Source: DIGJ01 sp031553075 (GTDB taxonomy: Bacteria > Bacillota > Clostridia > Lachnospirales > Lachnospiraceae). From it: a DNA stretch of 26,403 nt. The position numbers were made by a program, and so were the translations under genes. The stretch's first letter is position 1. Each line of letters opens with the position of its first letter. The notes under the pieces are model-generated. The model was not told the DNA's origin. It worked only from the letters and a program-made list of their open reading frames with translations, and did not search any database. This document shows positions 14,308-21,694 of the stretch, one piece after another. The stretch is taken from contig JAVBLX010000042.1 in assembly GCA_031553075.1 (NCBI GenBank), forward strand, positions 1 through 26,403, written 5' to 3'.

Positions 14308-15345
14308 ATGGAAAACACAACAAAAAAACTTCAAGAATGGGCAATTAATAAAATCAAAACAGAGTATCCGGATGACATTGCTCTGCTAGTGGCAGTAGAA
14401 GGACATTCTGTAAATGGAGACGGACACGGAGAGTGTTTCGACTATTTTGTACCAGCAACCGAAAGAGGCTATGAACTGGCTCAGACATTTATTATTGACA
14501 ATATTGGAAATGATTTATATCCCCGTTCTTGGGAGCGGATGGAGCGAACTGCCAATTTGGAGGACTATGCTACTCTTTGTCTGGGAAATGGTAAGGTGGT
14601 ATACAGTAGGACGAAGGAAGAGGAAGAACACTTTCATACCTTGCAGGAAAAACTTTATAAAAATCTTGCCGACTCAAAATTTGTTTATAAAAAGGCATTG
14701 GAGCTTCTCAATATTGCGATGGACTTGTATCGTAATATGATGTTTGAAGAAAAACTGTATAAGGTTCGAGCAACCGCAGAATTTGTTCATCATTATCTTT
14801 CCCTGGCAGTGGTATATCTTAATGGAACCTATACCAAAGACTGGAGCAATGGACCGATACAGGAGCTTAAGAAAATGGAAGCTTTGCCAGACAATTTTAT
14901 TGAATATTATATGGCTATGGCAAGGGCCGATTCTGTGAGTGAATTAAGAAACTTGGCATATCTGACTATCGGTTCAACTCGTCAGTTTATTGCAGTCCGA
15001 AAGCCAGAAGTGGAAGATACAAAGAAAAACATTGATTTTACTGAACTGGCCGGATGGTATCAGGAACTTTGTCTTGCTTGGAGACGCCTTGAATTTTATT
15101 GTGATAATAAAAAGGTAGATGCAGCTTTCTCAGAAGCAGGTAATCTACAAAATGAGTTAAGCATTGTTGGTGAGGAATTTGGTCTGAAGGAAATGGATTT
15201 GCTTGGCGATTTTTCCGCTTCAAACTTAGAAAAGCTTAAGGAAACAGCACATGAGCTTGAGGCATATATCCTGTTTCAAATTCAGGTTCATGGAGCTACC
15301 CTCAAAAAATTTGGTACGTTGGCTGAATTTTTCGCACAGGAATAG
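14308..15345 (+). CDS. Uncharacterised protein, possibly nucleotidyltransferase-like
   Basis: A 345-aa soluble protein with no signal peptide or membrane segment. Residues 1-95 (IALLVAVEGHSVNGDGHGE, then CFDYFVPATERGYEL, later LGNGKVVYSRTKEEEEHF) loosely resemble a nucleotidyltransferase domain, in which a Gly-Ser and acidic pair is followed by a strand and an xGKVVYSR segment. However, the catalytic DxD is not clear. The remainder is all alpha-helical (KKALELLNIAMDLYRNMM, then HHYLSLAVVYLNGTY), reminiscent of the helical partner domain of aminoglycoside nucleotidyltransferases. AAGAGGATTAT precedes ATG 14308; the open GTG at 14278 has no ribosome site. The next gene starts 18 bp downstream, suggesting an operon. 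Function is left open. Confidence 0.7.
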   Translation: MENTTKKLQEWAINKIKTEYPDDIALLVAVEGHSVNGDGHGECFDYFVPATERGYELAQTFIIDNIGNDLYPRSWERMERTANLEDYATLCLGNGKVVYSRTKEEEEHFHTLQEKLYKNLADSKFVYKKALELLNIAMDLYRNMMFEEKLYKVRATAEFVHHYLSLAVVYLNGTYTKDWSNGPIQELKKMEALPDNFIEYYMAMARADSVSELRNLAYLTIGSTRQFIAVRKPEVEDTKKNIDFTELAGWYQELCLAWRRLEFYCDNKKVDAAFSEAGNLQNELSIVGEEFGLKEMDLLGDFSASNLEKLKETAHELEAYILFQIQVHGATLKKFGTLAEFFAQE

Positions 15346-15363
15346 AAAGAGAGGTACATTCAA

Positions 15364-15624
15364 TTGAAATATAGGAATGCATCCGAAATTCTTCCCGATG
15401 AGCTGCTAAAAGAAATTCAGAAATATGCCTCAGGAGAAGTGTTATACATTCCGTCTGAGGGAAAACGAAAACAATGGGGCTCTGGTTCCGGAGCCCGTGT
15501 TTTTTATGAGCAGAGAAATGAGGAAATAAGACATAAGTACTTTCATTTAAAGATGAGCATTGAAGCAATTTGTGAAGAATATTCGCTATCTGATGAAACC
15601 GTAAGAAAGATTTTGTATAAGTAA
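15364..15624 (+). CDS. CD3324-family small helix-turn-helix protein
   Basis: An 86-aa protein of the CD3324 type, widespread in clostridia. The N-terminal KYRNASEILPDELLKEIQKY (2-21) and YIPSEGKRKQWGSGSG are typical of the family. The C-terminal half (RNEEIRHKYFHLKMSIEAIC, then EEYSLSDETVRKILYK) is a helix-turn-helix like those of Mor/sigma-region-4 type regulators. Target genes are unknown. The start is a TTG at 15364 with AGAGGT about 8 nt upstream; no ATG is available. It is 18 bp behind the preceding gene and probably cotranscribed. A frameshifted relic of the same gene lies at 1475-1587. Confidence 0.82.
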   Translation: MKYRNASEILPDELLKEIQKYASGEVLYIPSEGKRKQWGSGSGARVFYEQRNEEIRHKYFHLKMSIEAICEEYSLSDETVRKILYK

Positions 15625-15653
15625 CAGGAAGGTGGAAAAAGCACGGTGGCAAA

Positions 15654-15768
15654 CTGGTATGACCAGAAAGTGGGAAATCATCAAAACCTAGAATACTATT
15701 GTTTTTGTTGACCTTTCGATAAAAATGTGATAAAATTTTATCAAATTAAATGTGCGCTGGTATGACCA
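15654..15768. promoter_or_regulatory. Pair of CTGGTATGACCA(G) operator-like sites around the flavoprotein promoter
   Basis: CTGGTATGACCAG at 15654-15666 lies 41 bp upstream of the -35 box. CTGGTATGACCA at 15757-15768 lies about 14 bp downstream of the predicted transcription start. Both have the TGGT-N3-ACCA core of FadR-subfamily GntR operators. Two sites flanking one promoter fit looping or roadblock repression. The upstream site is identical over 17 bases to that at 2500-2516. Confidence 0.5.
15708..15736 (+). promoter_or_regulatory. Promoter for the 914-aa flavoprotein gene
   Basis: TTGACC (15708-15713), 17 bp, TAAAAT (15731-15736); predicted start near 15743, about 60 nt before ATG 15804, which has AAGGAGG at 15791-15797. 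Confidence 0.75.
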
Positions 15769-15803
15769 CGAGAAGGTAGGCGTATTGGTTAAGGAGGACA
15801 CAA

Positions 15804-18548
15804 ATGAAGGACCTTACAAAAATGATTTTTCCCGACTGGTATAAGTGCCAGTATAACGAAAAGGTAATGAAATTAGCAAATCATCTGGGACGTAAAAGCG
15901 GAAAGGACACTTTTCTTTGGGATGATCCGGAGTATGTAATTCTGGAAGCCGGTGTAGATGATGAAATGGCTGAAGTGGGATGTCATCTTGGGATATATGT
16001 ACATAAGACTGCGCAGGAAATTGCGAATGAAATGAGCAAACCTTTGGTCTATGTAGAAGAACAGCTGAAAAAACTGGCATTCTACGGGGTTGCGTTCTGG
16101 AATACAGACAAAGAAAGAAATGTTGATATTTTCTGGGCGGAAACCTGGATTCCTGGTACCATGGAAGTCATTGTAAACAGTGAGGAAAACTGCAAAAAGT
16201 ACCCGATTATAGGATATGCCATGGAAGCATACGGACGTTTGCGTGGACCAAAGAGTGCCGGAGTGTTTCCCGTGGGTGTTGGTCTGATGCGTGTTATTCC
16301 TATTGAGTCAGCCATTGACGGCAACAGTCATGCTGCTTCATACGAAGAAGTATCCAAGTATTTAAATGAAAACGATATATTCACCGTAACGGCCTGTTCC
16401 TGCCGAACTGACCGTGAACTGATGGGAGAGGGCTGCGGACATCTAAAAGAAGATATGTGTATTCAGATGGGGCATGCGGCGGAATACTATATTAAGACGG
16501 GCAGAGGTCGTCAGATTACCAGAGAAGAAGCCTTTGAGATACTCCGTAAGGCAGAAGAAAATGGACTTATGCACCAGATACCAAACGTAGATGGTAACGG
16601 TAAAACCCATGCAATCTGTAATTGCTGTGGATGTGGCTGTCTTTCTCTTCGAACTGCCGAAATGTTTAAAAATAACGATATGGTTCGTTCTAATTATGTG
16701 GCAAAGGTTAGCCCAGAAAAGTGCGTTGCCTGTGGTCAGTGTGTGGAAAACTGTCCGGTAAATGCGCTGAAGCTGGGTCAGAAATTATGCTCCAACGAAA
16801 AGATTGTAACGGATATTACTACCACAATTACCCCACGTGATCATAAATGGACAGAGGAACACTGGAATCCAGATTATCGTACCAATCGTGAGGATGTAGT
16901 AGAATCCGGTACAGCACCATGTAAGACCAATTGCCCGGCCCATATTGGTGTCCAGGGATACATAAAGCTGGCTTCTCAGGGAAAATACATGGAAGCCTTA
17001 GAGCTGATCAAACACGAAAATCCATTACCAGCGGTCTGTGGACGTATTTGTAATCGTCGTTGTGAAGATTCCTGTACTCGTGGCGATATCGATGAACCAA
17101 TTGCCATTGATGAGATTAAAAAGTTTATTGCACAGCAGGAATTGGAAGAAGGAAAACGTTTTATTCCGACAAAGCGTCATAATTATAGTGATAAAAAGGT
17201 TGCTATTATTGGAGCAGGTCCGGCAGGACTTTCCTGTGCATATTATCTGGCTTTGGACGGCTATACAATTACGGTGTTTGAAAAGGAAGAAAAATTAGGT
17301 GGCATGCTGACCCTTGGAATCCCATCCTTCCGTCTGGAAAAAGATGTGGTTGAGGCTGAAATCGAAATTATCAAAGCTATGGGTGTTGAGTTTAAGACTG
17401 GGGTTGAGGTAGGAAAAGACGTAACCATCGAAAATCTGCGAGAACAAGGATATAATGCTTTTTACCTGGCAATTGGTGCTCAGGGTGGACGTAAATTAGG
17501 GATTGAAGGCGAAGATACAGAAGGCGTTATCAGTGGAATTGACTTCTTACGGACGATTAATACGGATAATACCAAACGATATGAAGGCAAGATAGTAGTA
17601 GTTGGTGGTGGTAATGTTGCCATTGACGTATCTCGTACTGCCATTCGTGCTGGTGCTGCATCAGTGGAGCAATTCTGTTTGGAAAGCCGTATTGAAATGC
17701 CAGCCGCAGCTGATGAAGTAGAAGAGGCTGAAGAAGAACATATCACAATTAAAAATGGCTGGGGACCAAACCGTATTATCACAGAAAACGGAAAAGTAAA
17801 AGCAGTTGAATTTAAAAAATGTATTTCCGTATTTGATAACCAGGGAAAATTTAGTCCCAAGTATGATGAAAATAATTTAATAACCGTGGAAGCCGATTAT
17901 GTATTAATTTCCGTTGGGCAGTCCATTATCTGGGATAACCTTATTAGTGGAACAAAGGTACAGTTACGCGGAAATAAAACGGTTGAAGCGGATGGATTTA
18001 CATATCAAACGGCGGAACCAGATATTTTTGCAGGTGGAGATGTTTACACAGGACCACGCTTTGCGATTGATGCCATTGCAGCAGGCAAAGAAGCGGCAAT
18101 CTCCATTCACCGTTTTGTTCAGCCAGGACAAAGCCTTGTATATGGCCGTGACCGGAAGGAATATAAGGAACTGAACAAAGAAGCAGCGATTTTGAAAGAC
18201 TTTGACAATACCTCCCGCCAACGTCCAGAGCATATCAGAGCCGAGAAAAAGGCGGAAGAATGCTTCCGTGACTTACGTGGGACCTTCACCGAAGAGCAGA
18301 TGAAGAAAGAGACCGAGCGCTGCCTTGGCTGTGGAGCAACCATTGTGGACAGTTATATGTGTGTTGGATGTGGTCAGTGTACAACCAAGTGTAAATTTGA
18401 CGCCATTGAACTGGAACGTGTATATGATGGAGAAGGTGTAGAGTTCCTTAATATGAAGCCAGTTGTTGTAAAACAGATGGTTAAACGTCAGGGTAAAATT
18501 GTTGTGAGAAAAGTAAAAGATGCCCTTGGCGGGAAGAAAGAACAATAA
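15804..18548 (+). CDS. Large GltD/NfnB-like FAD-NAD(P) oxidoreductase with extra N-terminal Fe-S domain
   Basis: A 914-aa soluble flavoprotein. Residues 1-300 form a domain with several Cys groups (C198, C200, C211, C219; C272, C274, C275, C277, C279) and a winged-helix-like start. Residues 307-317 are a [4Fe-4S] ferredoxin motif (CVACGQCVENCP). Residues 373-424 match the N-terminal Fe-S domain of the GltD/DPYD family (CKTNCPAH, CGRICNRRCEDSC). A FAD Rossmann fold follows (GAGPAG, 470-475), then an NAD(P) Rossmann fold (GGGNVAID, 601-608) and the closing FAD motif FAGGD (742-746). At the C-terminus is a second Cys cluster (C840, C843, C853, C856, C859, C863). It resembles GltD or NfnB used for electron transfer between ferredoxin and NAD(P)H, but no GltB or NfnA is adjacent. 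The physiological couple is unknown. Confidence 0.88.
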   Translation: MKDLTKMIFPDWYKCQYNEKVMKLANHLGRKSGKDTFLWDDPEYVILEAGVDDEMAEVGCHLGIYVHKTAQEIANEMSKPLVYVEEQLKKLAFYGVAFWNTDKERNVDIFWAETWIPGTMEVIVNSEENCKKYPIIGYAMEAYGRLRGPKSAGVFPVGVGLMRVIPIESAIDGNSHAASYEEVSKYLNENDIFTVTACSCRTDRELMGEGCGHLKEDMCIQMGHAAEYYIKTGRGRQITREEAFEILRKAEENGLMHQIPNVDGNGKTHAICNCCGCGCLSLRTAEMFKNNDMVRSNYVAKVSPEKCVACGQCVENCPVNALKLGQKLCSNEKIVTDITTTITPRDHKWTEEHWNPDYRTNREDVVESGTAPCKTNCPAHIGVQGYIKLASQGKYMEALELIKHENPLPAVCGRICNRRCEDSCTRGDIDEPIAIDEIKKFIAQQELEEGKRFIPTKRHNYSDKKVAIIGAGPAGLSCAYYLALDGYTITVFEKEEKLGGMLTLGIPSFRLEKDVVEAEIEIIKAMGVEFKTGVEVGKDVTIENLREQGYNAFYLAIGAQGGRKLGIEGEDTEGVISGIDFLRTINTDNTKRYEGKIVVVGGGNVAIDVSRTAIRAGAASVEQFCLESRIEMPAAADEVEEAEEEHITIKNGWGPNRIITENGKVKAVEFKKCISVFDNQGKFSPKYDENNLITVEADYVLISVGQSIIWDNLISGTKVQLRGNKTVEADGFTYQTAEPDIFAGGDVYTGPRFAIDAIAAGKEAAISIHRFVQPGQSLVYGRDRKEYKELNKEAAILKDFDNTSRQRPEHIRAEKKAEECFRDLRGTFTEEQMKKETERCLGCGATIVDSYMCVGCGQCTTKCKFDAIELERVYDGEGVEFLNMKPVVVKQMVKRQGKIVVRKVKDALGGKKEQ

Positions 18549-18618
18549 GTAGAAATAGAGATGGATGAAACAGCAAAACAGGCAATCCTTAATGGGGAAG
18601 AAAGAACAATAAATAGAA
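18531..18618 (+). repeat. Direct repeat of the flavoprotein gene 3' end
   Basis: GGGAAGAAAGAACAATAAGT plus AGAA at 18531-18554, which includes the stop codon, recurs at 18595-18618 with one mismatch, 64 bp downstream. The interval contains a 38-codon frame (ATG 18561 to TAG 18677) without a good ribosome site. Confidence 0.7.
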
Positions 18619-18656
18619 GGAAGAGTGAAGGAGAAATCTTTCACTCCCTTCTTAAT
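18616..18656 (+). terminator. Probable Rho-independent terminator
   Basis: GAAGGAAGAGTGAA pairs imperfectly with TTTCACTCCCTTC around a short loop, followed by TTAATTTTA. It lies about 70 bp after the flavoprotein stop. Confidence 0.55.
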
Positions 18657-18689
18657 TTTATGTCAAGCGGCATATAGGAACAATATGAG

Positions 18690-18765
18690 AGAAATACTAA
18701 GGCAGTAAACGACACTGCTTCAGAATTTCTAAGTTTGTACGTGTGCAGATGCGCACAGACGGGAG
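18690..18765 (+). promoter_or_regulatory. Hairpin-SD leader element, copy 3 (hypA)
   Basis: Hairpin 1 (AGAAAT/ATTTCT with inner GCAGT/ACTGC, 18690-18730) has a sequence unrelated to copies 1-2 but the same position. After 10 nt comes hairpin 2, GTGTGC-AGAT-GCGCAC (18741-18756); the C-to-T change keeps pairing as G-U. AGACGGGAG follows, with GGGAG at 18761-18765, 7 nt before ATG 18773. Confidence 0.6.
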
Positions 18766-18772
18766 CTTAGGT

Positions 18773-19120
18773 ATGCATGAACTGGGAGTCCTTCTGGAAG
18801 TAGTAAAACAGGTAACAGAAGTGGCAGCACAAAATAACGTAGAAAAAGTTGAAAAGCTAGTCCTGCAAGTAGGAGAATTATCCTCTATGATTCCCAAATA
18901 TATAAAGGATATATATCCCATGGCGGTGGAAGATACAGTACTAGAGGGGTCAGTGCTGGAGGTTGAAACGATTCCTGGAAATGGGAAATGCCGGGGATGT
19001 ACAGAAGTGTTTAATTTGATGATTGAAAAAGGGGTTTGCCCCAGATGTGGGAAAAGGGACTTTGAGATAATCAGCGGAGATGAATTTTTCATTAAGGAAA
19101 TACAGGTTTACGAAGAATAG
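18773..19120 (+). CDS. hypA: HypA-like nickel/zinc metallochaperone
   Basis: HypA delivers nickel to [NiFe]-hydrogenase (or urease) apoproteins with HypB. The 115-aa product starts MHE, whose His2 is the nickel ligand of the family, and has the zinc loop CRGC...CPRC (about residues 73-96). The helical N-half ELGVLLEVVKQVTEVAAQNN and VGELSSMIPKY are typical. ATG 18773 is chosen because family members begin with MHE and GGGAG is 7 nt upstream; the frame open from 18743 reads through a leader hairpin. No hypB-F, hydrogenase or urease gene is in the window, so the chaperone is an orphan here. The N-terminus and length are normal. Confidence 0.9.
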   Translation: MHELGVLLEVVKQVTEVAAQNNVEKVEKLVLQVGELSSMIPKYIKDIYPMAVEDTVLEGSVLEVETIPGNGKCRGCTEVFNLMIEKGVCPRCGKRDFEIISGDEFFIKEIQVYEE

Positions 19121-19143
19121 AAAATACAGGTTTATAAAGAATA
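19098..19143 (+). repeat. 24-bp tandem duplication at the hypA 3' end
   Basis: AAATACAGGTTTACGAAGAA (19098-19117, followed by the hypA stop) recurs at 19122-19141 as AAATACAGGTTTATAAAGAA. The copies are offset by 24 bp and each ends in a stop. It is a recent slippage-type duplication. Confidence 0.75.
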
Positions 19144-19148
19144 AAAAA

Positions 19149-19177
19149 TTGCGTAATTTCTTCTAAAGTGCTAAAAT
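19149..19177 (+). promoter_or_regulatory. Promoter for the yqeY-like gene
   Basis: TTGCGT (19149-19154), 17 bp, TAAAAT (19172-19177), about 33 nt before ATG 19211, which has AAGGAGGG at 19195-19202. Confidence 0.6.
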
Positions 19178-19210
19178 AGTACCGTAATAAAAATAAGGAG
19201 GGAACAAATT

Positions 19211-19648
19211 ATGCAAATGGAACAATTGCAACAAGACATGATAGCAGCTATGAAGGCAAAGGATAAAACCAGAAAAGATGCCATATCATCATTGGTTTCG
19301 GCTGTTAAAAAGGTAGCCATTGACGAAGGCTGTAGAGAAAATATCGGTGAGGAATTAGTGGACCGTGTGATATTAAAAGAGATTAAATCGGTAAGAGAGC
19401 AGATTGATACATGCCCTCCTGCCAGAACGGATTTACTGGAAGAATATCAGGCAAGATATGATGTGATTTCTGAGTATGCACCAGCTATGATGTCTGCAGA
19501 AGAGGTAAAAGCTATAATTTTGGAAAAATTCGCTGATGTAGTTGCCACTAAAAATAAAGGACAGATTATGAAGAATGTTATGGGCGAATTAAAAGGAAAA
19601 GCAGATGGTAAAGTCATTAATGAAGTAGTTGCAGAACTTTGTAAATAA
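19211..19648 (+). CDS. GatB/YqeY domain-containing protein
   Basis: A 145-aa cytosolic helical protein matching the stand-alone YqeY family: LQQDMIAAMKAKDKTRKDAI at residues 6-25, the middle helical hairpin (DLLEEYQARYDVISEYAPAM) and the C-terminal KGQIMKNVMGELKGKADGK followed by VINEVV. The C-terminal part is shared with the tRNA-binding tail of GatB (amidotransferase), so tRNA or aminoacyl-tRNA binding is proposed for the family, without a proven reaction. Length fits the usual 147-150 aa. It has its own promoter and terminator, so it is monocistronic. Cysteines are few and no metal site is seen. Confidence 0.92.
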   Translation: MQMEQLQQDMIAAMKAKDKTRKDAISSLVSAVKKVAIDEGCRENIGEELVDRVILKEIKSVREQIDTCPPARTDLLEEYQARYDVISEYAPAMMSAEEVKAIILEKFADVVATKNKGQIMKNVMGELKGKADGKVINEVVAELCK

Positions 19649-19662
19649 TAGGATAAATGAAA

Positions 19663-19699
19663 AAACAGGATGTCACTTTTTGCACATCCTGTTTTTTTG
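19663..19699 (+). terminator. Rho-independent terminator
   Basis: AAACAGGATGT (19663-19673) pairs perfectly with ACATCCTGTTT (19684-19694), followed by TTTT, 14 bp after the yqeY-like stop. Confidence 0.88.
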
Positions 19700-19777
19700 C
19701 AAATTTAAATAAATATTGACTTAATCATTCAACCACATGAAAAGGACTCATAACATAAGTATTGTTTTTGATTTATA

Positions 19778-19809
19778 TTGACTTAACCTCAGGCTTCATA
19801 TAGTATAAT
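19778..19809 (+). promoter_or_regulatory. Probable promoter for the alpha/beta hydrolase gene
   Basis: TTGACT (19778-19783) is 17 bp from TAGTAT (19801-19806) and 20 bp from the better TATAAT (19804-19809). The long-spacer reading would need an activator of MerR type; no such gene or dyad is present. Confidence 0.5.
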
Positions 19810-19845
19810 AATAGTGTGAAAGATTTAACATAGGGGGCCAATGAT

Positions 19846-20961
19846 ATGTCTTTGATAAAAAATGAGGTAAAGGAAGATAGGAGAGGGATAAAGGAACCGA
19901 TAGAGAAACGGATAAAGTATAGAAAACGGATTATATTATTTTCTGTATGGGGATTTGTGGTAGTATTTCTGATTGTTTCCATGGTGATAACAAAATCCAT
20001 ATATGATGATAATTTTGGCAGAGCCGAAAAGCCTAACTATTCTGCTTTTCTTTGTTACAAGGATATTAGCGGGTATCCCAGGACCGAAGTAAGTTTTTTA
20101 TCAGGGAAGAACAAGCTGGCTGGGTACATTTATGGAGAGGAAAATAGTAACGGGTTAGTTGTAATTGCACATGGCCTGGGTGGTGGTGCCGAGAGCTATA
20201 CTCCGGAAACGATGTTTTTTGTGGATCAGGGCTGGCGTGTTTTCTCTTATGATTGTACCGGAAGCTATAACAGCGAAGGGAAAAGTACCAGGGGATTACC
20301 CCAGTCGGCGCTGGATTTAGATGCGGCGTTAAGCTACATAGAAAGTCAGAATTGGGGATTGCCAGTGATGCTTTATGGACATAGCTGGGGTGGCTATGCA
20401 GTGACCGCTGTTCAGAATTATGACCATGATATATATGCGGCGGTGAGTATTTCCGGATATGCCGAGCCAATGGAGCTGCTTAATGAACAGGCACATATCA
20501 TGATGGGGGCATTTTCGGTAGTAACGTATCCACTTGAGTGGTTTTATCAGAAAATGCTGTTTGGTAAGGCGGCGAGTCTGTCGGCAGTTAAGGGAATTAA
20601 TCAGAGCGGAATTCCGGTTATGATCATTCATGGTACAGAAGATGAAATGATTCAATATGATGGGGCAAGTATTATTGCTCATAAAGAGGAGATTACTAAC
20701 CCGAATGTGGTATATAAAATCTGCGATGAAGCTGGGTATAATGGACATAATAATCTGTTTATGTCGAAGGCGCAAGCGGCTTATAAAGAGGTTGTAAATA
20801 AGGAATATAGAGAGATTTATGATCAATACAATGGCGAAATACCAGATGAAGTAAAGGAAGAGTTTTATAGCAAGGTGGATAAGTTCCAGGCTAGTGAATT
20901 AGATATAGGATTTATGGATGAAGTGAATGAATTTTTTCAAAAGGCTTTGGAGATGAGATGA
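19846..20961 (+). CDS. Membrane-anchored alpha/beta hydrolase
   Basis: A 371-aa protein with a basic N-terminus (1-28, KEDRRGIKEPIEKRIKYRKR) and one membrane helix (29-49). The catalytic domain is therefore probably outside the cell membrane or membrane-tethered. The fold markers are clear: oxyanion region VVIAHGLGGG (105-114), nucleophile elbow GHSWGG (S180), acid IIHGTEDEM (D266) and His301 in GYNGHNN. The family covers esterases, lipases and peptidases; the substrate is not predictable, though the HGLGGG and elbow resemble lysophospholipase-like enzymes. AGGGGG at 19832-19837 is an acceptable ribosome site. It is transcribed alone and ends at a bidirectional terminator shared with tenA. 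Confidence 0.88.
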   Translation: MSLIKNEVKEDRRGIKEPIEKRIKYRKRIILFSVWGFVVVFLIVSMVITKSIYDDNFGRAEKPNYSAFLCYKDISGYPRTEVSFLSGKNKLAGYIYGEENSNGLVVIAHGLGGGAESYTPETMFFVDQGWRVFSYDCTGSYNSEGKSTRGLPQSALDLDAALSYIESQNWGLPVMLYGHSWGGYAVTAVQNYDHDIYAAVSISGYAEPMELLNEQAHIMMGAFSVVTYPLEWFYQKMLFGKAASLSAVKGINQSGIPVMIIHGTEDEMIQYDGASIIAHKEEITNPNVVYKICDEAGYNGHNNLFMSKAQAAYKEVVNKEYREIYDQYNGEIPDEVKEEFYSKVDKFQASELDIGFMDEVNEFFQKALEMR

Positions 20962-20972
20962 TAGATAATAGT

Positions 20973-21015
20973 AAAAGGCTTGTGACAAAGAAGAATAAAG
21001 TGTCACAAGCCTTTT
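20973..21015. terminator. Bidirectional terminator between the hydrolase gene and tenA
   Basis: AAAAGGCTTGTGACA (20973-20987) pairs perfectly with TGTCACAAGCCTTTT (21001-21015). The A-run on one side and T-run on the other allow termination in both directions; it lies between converging genes. Confidence 0.88.
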
Positions 21016-21019
21016 GATT

Positions 21020-21688
21020 TTAGAAGGACATCTGTTTTTTATAAGACATATCCCAGAACAGATACTCAAATTCAACACTGGAAATAAAAATTTCTTCCAT
21101 TGCTTTTTTCTGCTCATCAGTCATAGGATCGCAAAGCTCATCCAGAGTATCAAAAAACCATTCAAAGGATTCATAAAATTCCATACTGGCATAAGAGTCA
21201 ATCCAGGACTTATAGAAATTGCTGCTTAATTTTTCGCTGTATTCTTCCTTTAAGCGGCTGGCATAATCATAATAAGTCCAGGCGCAGGGGAAGACAGAAG
21301 CCATAATCTCAGCAAGACCTCCGGTTTCTCCTAAAGCCAGCATGTTTGCGGTATAAGTTCGGTTAAAGAGGGCAGGCTTAACCTGTTCTATTTCTGATTG
21401 GGAAATACCAAATTGATTCATATAATTCCGGTGAATATCCATTTCCCGATTTAGGATATTTGATTGTACAATAGTAAAATGGCTCATAAGCTTTTCGGTT
21501 GGTGATTTTACTGCGGCAAGTGCAAATACTTTGGCGTAGGAAAGCAGATATTGATAATCTTGTAAAAGATAGAATTGAAAGGTCGTTTTTGGTAATATTC
21601 CTTGTCCAAGTTCTTGAACAAATGAGTGACGATAGCCTGCTTCCCAAACGGATGCGGCTTTTTCTTTTAAACTTCTTGAAAATGACAT
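21020..21688 (-). CDS. tenA: TenA-type aminopyrimidine aminohydrolase (thiaminase II)
   Basis: TenA hydrolyses aminopyrimidines from degraded thiamin so that HMP can be reused by ThiD. The 222-aa product has the family residues: D44 in QDYQYL, catalytic C135 in SVFPCAWTYYDYA, and the late Glu in SVEFEYLFWDMSY. It is a Cys-type TenA. The frame is open from 21784, but those 32 residues (RICRHKTELC...) run through a leader hairpin. ATG 21688 has GGAG 6 nt upstream and gives the expected MSFSRSLKEKA start. It lies 106 bp after thiE on the same strand, so it may be read from the thi operon, with the leader giving extra control of translation. Confidence 0.93.
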   Translation of the reverse strand: MSFSRSLKEKAASVWEAGYRHSFVQELGQGILPKTTFQFYLLQDYQYLLSYAKVFALAAVKSPTEKLMSHFTIVQSNILNREMDIHRNYMNQFGISQSEIEQVKPALFNRTYTANMLALGETGGLAEIMASVFPCAWTYYDYASRLKEEYSEKLSSNFYKSWIDSYASMEFYESFEWFFDTLDELCDPMTDEQKKAMEEIFISSVEFEYLFWDMSYKKQMSF

Positions 21689-21694
21689 ATTGTG

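Noticed and set aside
18561..18677. 38-codon frame between the flavoprotein gene and hypA
   Set aside because: No good ribosome site; it covers a terminator-like stem and the duplicated 3' end of the preceding gene.
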